Source: Arthrobacter sulfonylureivorans
GTDB lineage: Bacteria > Actinomycetota > Actinomycetes > Actinomycetales > Micrococcaceae
Direction of reading: 5' to 3'
NCBI GenBank assembly: GCA_004000035.1
Contig: RJAE01000009.1
Coordinates: 79,139 to 143,138 of the forward strand
Length of the DNA: 64,000 nt
In this document: positions 1 to 7,255 of the stretch, piece by piece
Position numbering within the stretch: position 1 is the first letter of the stretch
How the letters are laid out: each line of letters begins with the position of its first letter
Notes under the pieces: model-generated
What the model was told of the DNA's origin: nothing
The model's database searches: none
Seen by the model: only the letters and a program-made list of their open reading frames with translations
Made by a program: the position numbers and the translations under genes

Positions 1-217
1 TCCACGTGACCTGCACCGCCCGGGACGTCCAACCGAACGCCTCGCCGGCGACCAGCTCGGCCGAACCCGGGAACCGGATCCACGCCCACACCGGCAGCCC
101 GGGCACCACGCGGGTCACCTCGCAGTGTTCGAGATCCAGTTCCTCCGGAGTCAAAGCCACCGGCTCGGCCCGCCTGGTGTAACGGGCAGCCAGCTTCGCC
201 AGCGCATCCCGATCCAT
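1..217 (-). CDS. Hypothetical protein, 3' part beyond window
   Basis: The reverse strand is open from an ATG at 215-217 to the left edge, giving at least 72 residues that begin MDRDALAKLAARYTRR and include the stretch GLPVWAWIRFPG. I do not recognise the family. The gene is cut by the window edge, so its length is unknown. It runs towards the left edge and is separated from the next minus-strand gene by only 27 bp, so the two could be co-transcribed. The open frame, actinobacterial codon use and sensible start support it as real. Confidence 0.55.
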   Translation of the reverse strand, partial: MDRDALAKLAARYTRRAEPVALTPEELDLEHCEVTRVVPGLPVWAWIRFPGSAELVAGEAFGWTSRAVQVTW

Positions 218-244
218 GCGTTAAAAATAGAACAAAGATTCGAA

Positions 245-748
245 TTAAGCGAAGCGTGGGCTGGCCGTCCGATGATCAGGCAGAATGTGGTTTACGTGGC
301 ATTCGGATCCGAGGGGGTGGCCGGGAATGACGACGGAAGTTTTGGAGGCGGCTCCGGAGTCCGGCGGGGGCCAGCGGAGTCTGGCTGGAACCTCCACTGG
401 GGCCTTGAGCAGGAGAATTCCCCTTGTACCCTCGACGTAGTCAATGATCTTCCTTGTGATTTCTCCATCATTGAAGTTTTCCATCTCCACCCGCCATTTA
501 CCTTTGAACCGGTCATCGGAATCCACAAAACCAGGGGAACAAACCCTGACATAGAAAATGTTCCCTATCTCCTCAGAGAATCCTCCGAGGTTTGTCTCCC
601 TGACGGTGAGATCGTAAACTGTGGCCCATTCGGTTCCCGAAGTACCAAACGTTCCCCCCGGAAAATTCCTCTCGCGGAGGTACTCTTCGTCGTCAGGACC
701 CTCGCTCCATGATTCGTACAGAATCACTGGAGAAAGCCTTTTGCTCAT
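245..748 (-). CDS. Small protein resembling Imm8 immunity proteins
   Basis: The 167-residue product begins MSKRLSPVILYESW at 748; an in-frame ATG at 796 is possible but would put the start inside the next gene. The central part (IFYVRVCSPGFV, then KWRVEMENFNDGEI about 15 residues later) resembles the F.V.VC.P / ENF pattern I associate with Immunity protein 8 of polymorphic toxin systems. That resemblance is from memory and weak. The last 50 residues are rich in Pro, Arg and Ser and look less protein-like, which may mean a frameshift near 380. Two other small minus-strand genes follow upstream; no toxin gene is visible. Confidence 0.5.
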   Translation of the reverse strand: MSKRLSPVILYESWSEGPDDEEYLRERNFPGGTFGTSGTEWATVYDLTVRETNLGGFSEEIGNIFYVRVCSPGFVDSDDRFKGKWRVEMENFNDGEITRKIIDYVEGTRGILLLKAPVEVPARLRWPPPDSGAASKTSVVIPGHPLGSECHVNHILPDHRTASPRFA

Positions 749-792
749 TGAAATTATTCCTTCTACTATGCATTTCAGCGCTGGCGGATCCT

Positions 793-1200
793 TCAATGGT
801 TTGTCGGTAGATCAGGGCGAGGGCCGATTGATTCCAGGGCTTGTGTGAGCTGTTCCTGCTTGCGGGCTTGCACCTCGATTCCCCAATCACGGACTAGGAC
901 GCGCATCGTCCTCGCGGCGATCTCCCCAGGGGGCACGCCTTTGGTGAGCCAACTAGTTGCCCTGTCGACCTCGGTGTCATATTCGGATTCGGGAAACCAC
1001 GTACCTCCGAACTCCATCCCGGCCGGGTCTGTGTCGAGAAAAGCGCTGCGCACGGCCTCTCTGAGCAGCAGTATGTTCGGCTTGTCCTTCTCATGACTAT
1101 TGTCAGCCAGGGACCATCCCCATTGCCACGGCCACAGAAATTTGTCCTTAGGCGGGTCCCAATCCGGGATGGACGCAAGCCCGTTCCCGAGCTTCGGCAA
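793..1200 (-). CDS. Hypothetical protein (135 aa)
   Basis: A Trp-rich, acidic protein (DKFLWPWQWGWSLADN near residue 20; WFPESEYDTEVDRATSWL near 68) with no family I can name. Its N-terminal codons overlap the end of the upstream minus-strand gene by about 50 bp in another frame, so either the true start is further in or one of the two genes carries a frameshift. Together with its neighbours at 245-748 and 1148-1645 it forms a row of small, same-strand genes of unknown function, as often seen in immunity-gene clusters. That contextual reading is inference. Confidence 0.5.
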   Translation of the reverse strand: MPKLGNGLASIPDWDPPKDKFLWPWQWGWSLADNSHEKDKPNILLLREAVRSAFLDTDPAGMEFGGTWFPESEYDTEVDRATSWLTKGVPPGEIAARTMRVLVRDWGIEVQARKQEQLTQALESIGPRPDLPTNH

Positions 1201-1645
1201 GTGTCTGCTCGTACTCGCTCAAGTCAAAGGATAATGTTCCGAGGGCGTCGATGGGCTCGGTCAGGTCAAACCCGTCTTTCCACGCCCAATCCGTCCAGAT
1301 GATGTTGTCTTCGTTTCGATAGATCCGCGCACTGACGCCGGCATCATCGAGATCGCCGCACCTACAGACGTACATTGCTGTTCGGCCGTCGGGGTAGTCG
1401 GTTTCCCCGTTCCCGAGCAATTTCCCGAACTGCTGTTCGAGGCTGAACTCCGCCCACTCCGGCTGCAATCGTGTAGGAAGCCGTTCCGAACCGACACCAA
1501 GAATCCCTTCGGCCAGCGGGACGCCGTCGACGATGAAGTCAAGGAATGGAACAGGAGCCCTCCGGCTTCGCCGTGCCGATATGTGCGTCTCGATGGTCAC
1601 AAGGGACGGCCGCAGCGTGAGAACATGCCGCTGAAAAGGAACCAT
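1148..1645 (-). CDS. Hypothetical protein
   Basis: The product is about 165 residues from the ATG at 1645 (MVPFQRHVLTL); a start at 1738 is possible but would overlap the DNA-ligase remnant. Recognisable features are a beta-rich start, FIVDGVPLAEGILG, a lone CRCGD segment and an acidic C-terminus (DLSEYEQTLAEARERA). It resembles small actinobacterial conserved hypotheticals of unknown role. It lies at the head of the three-gene minus-strand row. The ribosome-binding site before 1645 is poor, so the start is uncertain. Confidence 0.5.
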   Translation of the reverse strand: MVPFQRHVLTLRPSLVTIETHISARRSRRAPVPFLDFIVDGVPLAEGILGVGSERLPTRLQPEWAEFSLEQQFGKLLGNGETDYPDGRTAMYVCRCGDLDDAGVSARIYRNEDNIIWTDWAWKDGFDLTEPIDALGTLSFDLSEYEQTLAEARERACVHPGLGPA

Positions 1646-1745
1646 GCTCCAAGTTTCCCGGCCGGGTCCCAAACAGACAAAGCACGAAGGCAAATGAGTC
1701 GCTTTACCGATCGGTCTGGACGGAGCCGAGTTCAACACGCTGAAC

Positions 1746-2195
1746 TTGACGGGGAAGATTAAAGGCGCCGGCCAATCCTATGAGGGAGGGCAGCGCCAGT
1801 GGCTGAAGATCAAGCACCGCGACACTGTTGACGTTGTCTGCGCCGCAGTCATCGGCCCCCTCACCCGGCCCGAGGCCATCGTGTCAGGGCTGCCTATCGA
1901 CGGGAAACTGCGCATTGTCGGACGCTCCGCACCATTGAAGGCAGCAGCCGCGAAACTGCTGGGATCCCAACTGCAGCCAGGCGGCCCCGACCATCCCTGG
2001 CCACACCGCGTGAAATCCATGATTCTGGACCGATTCAACGCCGACGCAGGCGAAACAGAGCTGACCCTCGTGGAACCGATCGTCGTCGAAGTCTCAGCCG
2101 ACACCGCAATGACCGGATCATCCTTCCGCCACGCCGTACGCTTCATTAGAGCCAGGCCGGAACTGGATCCAGCCGCGGTCGAGCCGCCAACGTGA
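1746..2195 (+). pseudogene. ATP-dependent DNA ligase, C-terminal remnant
   Basis: The 149 residues match the C-terminal OB-fold part of actinobacterial ATP-dependent DNA ligases: YEGGQRQWLKIKHRDTVDVV, then GKLRIVGRSAPLK, HPWP and a closing VEVSADTAM...FRHAVRFIRARPELDPAAV. The WLKIKHR lysines belong to the ligase nucleotidyl-transfer motif near the domain boundary. The adenylation domain with the active-site lysine is missing: upstream in frame there is a TGA at 1695-1697 and unrelated minus-strand genes. The fragment cannot be an active ligase. It overlaps the alternative GTG start of the following membrane gene. Confidence 0.75.
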
Positions 2196-2224
2196 TGGCT
2201 CGAAGGAATGCCGAGAGGACCCCG

Positions 2225-2656
2225 ATGACAGAACGCAACAAGCCCCTTCCCGGAACCGCGGTGGTCGCCGGGCTTTTCCTGGGCGCTGCTGTTGGCGCGG
2301 TCATTGCGGTACTCAGCCTCGTTATCGGCACCGAACTCCCTGCCAGCATGGCCGGACTGAGGATTTACGCAGGGATGATCGGGGCGTGTGCCGGTGGGCT
2401 CGCGGGTCTGATTCTTGGTGCCGTCGTCTGGAAATTGGACCACTTCCTGTTCCCGCAGCTTTCCTTTATGACCCGCTCGGCGATCGAGTGCGCGCTGATA
2501 ACCGCTGTCACAGGGTTTACCGCCATGCTGATGTTCTGGGGCCAGCCTCCCGGCACTATCGCTGCCAGAATCTCGTCGGGGTCCCTGTTTGCCCTAGCGG
2601 TGTCAACTGCCTACTTCGCATGGCGGTACAGGAAACAAACGATACAGCCGACTTGA
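2225..2656 (+). CDS. Four-helix membrane protein of unknown function
   Basis: 143 residues from the ATG at 2225, preceded by GAGAGGA with 5-bp spacing; an upstream GTG/ATG at 2192-2195 is less well placed. Four hydrophobic segments are visible (about residues 12-34, 45-68, 80-100 and 106-128), with a Lys/Arg-rich C-terminus (WRYRKQT) that is probably cytoplasmic. No motif identifies a function. It follows the ligase remnant without a clear promoter and is followed by a decayed region. Confidence 0.6.
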   Translation: MTERNKPLPGTAVVAGLFLGAAVGAVIAVLSLVIGTELPASMAGLRIYAGMIGACAGGLAGLILGAVVWKLDHFLFPQLSFMTRSAIECALITAVTGFTAMLMFWGQPPGTIAARISSGSLFALAVSTAYFAWRYRKQTIQPT

Positions 2657-2841
2657 GTTTCCGTACCGAACCCTTGAGGCGTAACGCATATCTGCTGTCT
2701 CCCCTTGGGGCAGCAAAGAACGATTCGTCTCCCACATGGTTGGCCTCGCAGCTCCAGCAGACCGGCCATGCTGAGCAGCTGTCGACTGTCCCCAATATGG
2801 GAAGTTGGTGCACGAACTGCCGCACCAGAATCCTCAACACA

Positions 2842-3026
2842 ATGAGCCTAAAGCCGGTCATCGGGAAGCAGCGGACCAGGAGTTCCTCTACTACAAGGCC
2901 GAGGCCGAAGCAGCGCCGGAGGACTGGCGCAGCTGGTTCCGCCTCTCCTGCGCCTAAGACGCGGCCTTCGACCGCAAGCGCGTCCGCGAGTCGATGCGGT
3001 ACGCGATCGGACTCAGCCGCTCCTGA
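2842..3026 (+). pseudogene. Decayed small helical protein gene
   Basis: After ATGAGCCTAAAGCCGG the frame slips by one base, then continues from 2859 as HREAADQEFLYYKAEAEAAP and EDWRSWFRLSCA, a TAA at 2955-2957, and DAAFDRKRVRESMRYAIGLSRS to a TGA at 3026. The two halves around the TAA read as one helical protein, so the stop is most simply a C-to-A change in a Tyr codon. A frameshift plus a nonsense codon in ~60 codons makes this a pseudogene. I cannot name the family; the EDWRSWFRLS..A segment looks tetratricopeptide-like. Confidence 0.55.
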
Positions 3027-3249
3027 GCGGACGGGACCTGCCGGTCAGGACATGTTGGGCGTTGCCCGCAAGGCCTAAGGACAGGTTCCGGCGGGGATCT
3101 TGGGAGATTTCACCGGAGATTCACGCGAAACACTCCTGCTTGTGTATTGCGGACTGTCATCGTTCACCCACCGGCCGCACAGTAGCCCTGCCGCACACGA
3201 ATCCCCGTGGACCCCGCGGCCTTAGGGAAGGGTTCTGCGGTTGTCCGGC
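3027..3249. other. Non-coding gap
   Basis: No gene, repeat or clear hairpin is visible. It probably holds the promoter for the gene at 3250, but no convincing -35/-10 pair can be chosen. Confidence 0.4.
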
Positions 3250-3870
3250 ATGCGTATCCTGTTTACCTCCTTCTTCAACCGGCTGGTGCCGGCCGCCGAG
3301 CGCTGGGCCCAGCGCGAGGTGGAGATCGCCGAGCTGCTGGCGCACTCCGGCACGCCCGGAGTCCTCGCAGCTGGCGTGGCCACCGTCGGCTCGCTTGCTG
3401 CGGGCACGCTGCGCGGCCGTCGGCCCGATGACACTCCCGCCCGGCAACCGCTGGTGCGGAGCCTGCCGCGCTATGACGAGCCGAGCTTCATCTGGCGCCT
3501 GGTGTCCAGCAATCACCGCGAGCAGGCCCGGGGCATCGGCATGTTCGACAGCTACCTGGAAGCTGTTACCCATGCCGCACGGGTGCAGGCGGACGCGGCG
3601 GCTCTGACGATCGTCCCGTTGCGCCGCCCCAGCGACGGTATGCACGGCTGGGTTGCGGTCGCGTCCGGACGGACGATGCTGTCCTGTTCGCAGTGGTACT
3701 CGTTGGCGGCGGACCGGGACCGGGCCGCCGTTGCCGCGCTGGAACGCCTGCCACAGGCACGTCTTGCGGAAAAGCCTGCCAAGCACGGACAACGGCACCG
3801 ACTGGCCGCTCCGGACCTCTCCATCACGGTGGATCCGGTACCGGATCAGTGCGCTGATCCAGCGCACTGA
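3250..3870 (+). CDS. Hypothetical protein (206 aa)
   Basis: The ATG at 3250 gives MRILFTSFFNRLVPAAERW; a TTG at 3241 is an alternative. A short Gly/Ala-rich hydrophobic stretch (about residues 36-52) may cross or touch the membrane. It is followed by a conserved-looking block with SFIWRLVSSNHREQARGI and GWVAVASGRTMLSCSQWY. The C-terminal tail is rich in Arg, Pro and Asp. I do not recognise the family. It lies 237 bp upstream of the PstS-like gene in the same orientation, so a link to that locus is possible but not shown. Confidence 0.6.
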   Translation: MRILFTSFFNRLVPAAERWAQREVEIAELLAHSGTPGVLAAGVATVGSLAAGTLRGRRPDDTPARQPLVRSLPRYDEPSFIWRLVSSNHREQARGIGMFDSYLEAVTHAARVQADAAALTIVPLRRPSDGMHGWVAVASGRTMLSCSQWYSLAADRDRAAVAALERLPQARLAEKPAKHGQRHRLAAPDLSITVDPVPDQCADPAH

Positions 3871-4107
3871 TCCGACACCAGCCACCACTGTTGGCCCTCG
3901 GCTCACCGGAAATTCATCTTCCGGCCCCTCTTGCTTCTCACAGCGGGACGGCGCTGCGAGGTGCGCCGCGGTGATGATCATCTTGTTCCGCCGCGGGAAG
4001 ACCGGTGCACTCCCAGTGCAGCCCTTCGTTCAGGGATCCGGCCTTCCCCTCCGGCAATTCTCCGCCGGGACGGACTCCATCACCGCATTCCGAGATTGAG
4101 GATCCTC
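3871..4107 (+). other. Leader region before the PstS-like gene
   Basis: A GC-rich 237-bp stretch without an ORF of its own. The only clear signal is GAGGA at 4098-4102, 5 bp before the ATG at 4108, which decides that start over longer in-frame options. Several short self-complementary runs occur around 3990-4030 but match no riboswitch class I know. Confidence 0.4.
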
Positions 4108-5223
4108 ATGAAATCCACCACCTTCATCAAGGCCGGTGCGACGGGACTGTCCGCCGTCGCCCTGGTGCTGCTGGGGCTGTCAGCTGCCTCGGCCGAACCG
4201 ACCGCAGCCGACCGGCCGCTTGCCGCGGTCGGTTCCGACACCACTCAGGACGTCTGGAACGGGCTTTCCAACAACGGCCCGGTCCGCAACATGGCCTCCT
4301 ACGACGCGTTCGGCGCGCCCGGCATCATCACCCCTAAGGCCGGCGGCGCCACACTGTCCCGCCCCGCCGGATCGGGCGCGGGCGTGAAGGCCCTGAGCGC
4401 CGCACACAACCCGGCCAACCATGTCTACAACGACGGTGCCAACGGCTACACGCTGAAGGAATCCGACATCGACATGGCCCGCTCGTCCTCGAGCCCGTCC
4501 AAGGCCGGCAACGAGTTGACCTTCCTGCCGTTCGCCCGCGACGCCGTGACCGTGGCGTACAAGGACTCGACAGGCAAATCGCTGAACCTGAGCACGCAGC
4601 AGATTGCGAACATCTTCAACTGCACCGAAGGCGCCGGAGTGACCGTCGTCGGCGGCAAGCCCGTGTTCGAAGGCATCACCTTCACCCCGAAGCTGCCCCA
4701 GGCCGCGTCCGGTACCCGCAGCTTCTTCCTCAAGGCCGTAGGAATCTCTACTGTCGTGGACTCCTGCATCCCGGCAGCGACCGAGCAGGGTTACCCGGAA
4801 AACTCAGGTGCCGCGTTGGTCAACGACGGCGACATCATCCCGTTCTCCGCAGCCCAGTGGATTGCCCAGAAGAACGGTGCCATGACGGACACCACCGCTG
4901 CGAACCAGAAGCTGTCCGATGTCAACAGCCTGAAGGCTGTGAATCCGGACAGCACCGCACCGACTCTGAAGCCGGGGTCGCTCTACGGCAACGTTAATGT
5001 GGCGCCGGCCAGCGGACTTGGCACCTTCGCCCGCGACACCTACAACGTGGTGGCCAGCGACGTGCAGACCAGCACCGCACACAAGGACGTGCTGGTACGC
5101 AACGCCGTCACCCGGCAGCTGAAGACCACCGCCGGCAAGGCGATCATCAGCAAGTACGGCTTCCAGAACCTCTCCTACGTGGGCGACTGGGACGAAGGAA
5201 AGCTGTCCGGCTACACCAACTAG
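4108..5223 (+). CDS. Secreted PstS-like substrate-binding protein
   Basis: 371 residues with a Sec signal peptide (MKSTTFIKAGATG, hydrophobic core, cleavage near SAASAEP). The mature part reads as a PstS-type periplasmic-binding protein: AVGSDTTQDVWNGL at the start, LPFARDAVTVAYKD, then LSTQQIANIFNCTEG and ASGTRSFFLKAVG, the equivalents of the PstS ligand-loop segments. There is no lipobox cysteine and no C-terminal anchor, so it is predicted to be released or wall-associated. It sits 71 bp upstream of the Ig-repeat gene. The binding residues are too divergent to assign phosphate as ligand; that function is inferred only from fold and context. Confidence 0.8.
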   Translation: MKSTTFIKAGATGLSAVALVLLGLSAASAEPTAADRPLAAVGSDTTQDVWNGLSNNGPVRNMASYDAFGAPGIITPKAGGATLSRPAGSGAGVKALSAAHNPANHVYNDGANGYTLKESDIDMARSSSSPSKAGNELTFLPFARDAVTVAYKDSTGKSLNLSTQQIANIFNCTEGAGVTVVGGKPVFEGITFTPKLPQAASGTRSFFLKAVGISTVVDSCIPAATEQGYPENSGAALVNDGDIIPFSAAQWIAQKNGAMTDTTAANQKLSDVNSLKAVNPDSTAPTLKPGSLYGNVNVAPASGLGTFARDTYNVVASDVQTSTAHKDVLVRNAVTRQLKTTAGKAIISKYGFQNLSYVGDWDEGKLSGYTN

Positions 5224-5294
5224 TCCCGCCTCGCCCTTAAACGTTCCATGCTTGCGCTCGTGCTGAGCGCCCCGTGAGAAAAGAGAAGGTCACC

Positions 5295-6965
5295 ATGACC
5301 ACCCTGAAGAACAAGTCAACCCGCCTGGCGCTGGCCGGCACATCCGCGGCTGCCGCGGTCGTGCTGCTGGCAGCCGGCATGGCGCCGGCGGCCCAGGCCG
5401 TTGCCGCCGATTCCGCCGGTTCCGCCGGCACCGTCACCTCCAACAAGGCCACCGGGAGCTGGTCCGTCCAGGACCTGGCGGCTACCGAAATCGGCACCGA
5501 CATGACCTGTGCCGACACCGACGGCATGAACGGCGCGCTGCTGTTCATCTCCGAGCCCGGCCAGGAAACCCCGGCTGTTCCCAACGCGACCACCGAGGCC
5601 CGCAGCGTGTACCCGTTCACGCTGGACCCGATGAACCAGATGTCGTTTGCCGCGGACGGCAGCCTCGCCGATGCCAGCACCCTGGACGGCGGCTTCGTCG
5701 ATGCGGCCAAGGCACCGGTTGCCGACATGGCCGCGGCCCTGAAGGCCAACTACACCTACAGCATCGGCTACACCTGCACGACGCTCTCGGATGACTTCGG
5801 CAGCGCCACCGTCGTGCCGACTTCCGGTAAGGCCGTGGCCTCCTGGGGCACGCTGACCACTGATGCCGCCAAGAACTGGACCATCAGCGCGCCGAAGTTC
5901 GCCCAGGTCGGGGCACCCACGGTTGCCGGCGCCGCCGTCGTCGGCAGCACGCTGAAGGCCACCGCGAAGGCCTCAATCCCGGCGGCGGACAGCACCAAGT
6001 ACCAGTGGCTGCGCAACAATGCCGTGATCTCCGGCGCCACGAAGTCCAGCTACGTGCTGACGGCTGCCGATCTGGGCAAGAAGGTCAGTGTCAAGGTGAC
6101 CTACGTGAAGTCCGGTTACTCGGACGTCTCGGAAACTTCCCAGGCCACCTCCTCCGTCGCCGCCGGAAAGTTCTCCACCGCACCCACCCCGAAGATCAGC
6201 GGCACGGCTGGTGTCGGCTACACGCTGAAGGCGTCCGTGGGCGCGGCGTCGCCGGCCGCCACGGTCAAGTACCAGTGGCTGCGCAACGCTGCCGTGATCT
6301 CCGGCGCCACGAAGTCCAGCTACGTGCTGACGGCTGCCGACCTGGGCAAGAAAATCAGCATCAAGGTGACCTACGTCAAGACCGGCTACACGGACGCCAC
6401 GGCTGTCTCCGCGGCCACTGCCTCGGTTGCCGCGGCCAAGTTCTCCTCCGCGCCCACCCCGAAGATCAGCGGCACTGCTGCTGTTGGCTACACGCTGAAG
6501 GCCTCCGTGGGCAAGGCTTCCCCGTCCGCTACCACGGTCAAGTACCAGTGGCTTCGCGATGGCAAGGCGATCTCCAAGGCGACCAAGTCCAGCTACAAGC
6601 TGACCAGCAGCGACCGTTCCCGGAAGATCACCGTCCGTGTGGAGTTCTCCCGCAGCGGCTACCAGTCGGTTGCCAAGACTGCCGCTTCGCGCACCGGCTA
6701 CGGGGTCTTCAGCTACAAGAAGCCGTCCGTGACCGGCACCATGAAGGTCGGCCGCACGGTCAAGGCCAGTTCCAGCTCCTCGCCGACGGCCTCGTCCAAG
6801 TCCTACCAGTGGCTGCGCAACGGCAAGGCCATCTCCAAGGCCACCAAGAGCAGCTACAAGCTGACCTCCCAGGACAAGGGCCGGAAGGTCAGCGTGAAGG
6901 TGACTTTCAAGCGCAGCGGCTACCTGACCGGCAGCAGCGTCTCCTCCTCCAGGACCGTGCGCTAA
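5295..6965 (+). CDS. Secreted Ig-like repeat protein (556 aa)
   Basis: The start is the ATG at 5295, after AGAAGG. A signal peptide (about residues 1-35, ending MAPAAQAVAA) is followed by a unique domain of about 170 residues with two Cys (MTCADTDG, YTCTTL) that may form a disulphide. From about residue 205 there are four repeats of about 85 residues, each with a core such as KYQWLRNNAVISGATKSSY, then LGKKVSVKVTYVKSGY. The repeats are Ig-like and typical of secreted Micrococcaceae surface proteins. The last repeats drift (KAISKATKSSYKL). No LPXTG signal or membrane anchor is present. It follows the PstS-like gene and ends at a strong terminator. Confidence 0.8.
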   Translation: MTTLKNKSTRLALAGTSAAAAVVLLAAGMAPAAQAVAADSAGSAGTVTSNKATGSWSVQDLAATEIGTDMTCADTDGMNGALLFISEPGQETPAVPNATTEARSVYPFTLDPMNQMSFAADGSLADASTLDGGFVDAAKAPVADMAAALKANYTYSIGYTCTTLSDDFGSATVVPTSGKAVASWGTLTTDAAKNWTISAPKFAQVGAPTVAGAAVVGSTLKATAKASIPAADSTKYQWLRNNAVISGATKSSYVLTAADLGKKVSVKVTYVKSGYSDVSETSQATSSVAAGKFSTAPTPKISGTAGVGYTLKASVGAASPAATVKYQWLRNAAVISGATKSSYVLTAADLGKKISIKVTYVKTGYTDATAVSAATASVAAAKFSSAPTPKISGTAAVGYTLKASVGKASPSATTVKYQWLRDGKAISKATKSSYKLTSSDRSRKITVRVEFSRSGYQSVAKTAASRTGYGVFSYKKPSVTGTMKVGRTVKASSSSSPTASSKSYQWLRNGKAISKATKSSYKLTSQDKGRKVSVKVTFKRSGYLTGSSVSSSRTVR

Positions 6966-6990
6966 GCCAGCGGAAAACCTAACCGCCACG

Positions 6991-7035
6991 CAATAGCAGG
7001 GGCGGGCCGGATAATCCGGTCCGCCCCTGCCATTG
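6991..7035 (+). terminator. Strong hairpin terminator
   Basis: A nearly perfect inverted repeat at 6996-7030: the arm GCAGGGGCGGGCCGGA pairs with the following TCCGG-T-CCGCCCCTGC arm around a 3-4 nt loop, and CAAT/ATTG lengthen the stem outward. A short CTTTC follows. It lies 30 bp after the Ig-repeat stop and separates that gene from the operon that starts at 7256. Confidence 0.8.
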
Positions 7036-7255
7036 CTTTCGCAGACCCGGCACCGGCGGAGAGGGGATTTGTTCATCTGCCGGACAGCTTTCCTTCGCCT
7101 GCGGAGCCCGGCCGGACGGGGCGCTGCTTCCGATAATGAGGGAGTGTTCCGGCCGGCTTCCGCTCCGGCGGGGACACTCCCGGCCGCCGGAAATCCCCGC
7201 CCCGGCCAGTCACCCGTTCCCGGCCTTCCCGTGGCCGCGTCGAAGGATAGTTTCG

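Noticed and set aside
3960-4090. Possible riboswitch before the PstS-like gene
   Set aside because: A few complementary words occur, but no consensus core of cobalamin, TPP or other classes can be matched.
5900-6965. DNA-level tandem repeats as a separate repeat element
   Set aside because: The periodicity is explained by the protein's Ig-like repeats and stays in frame.
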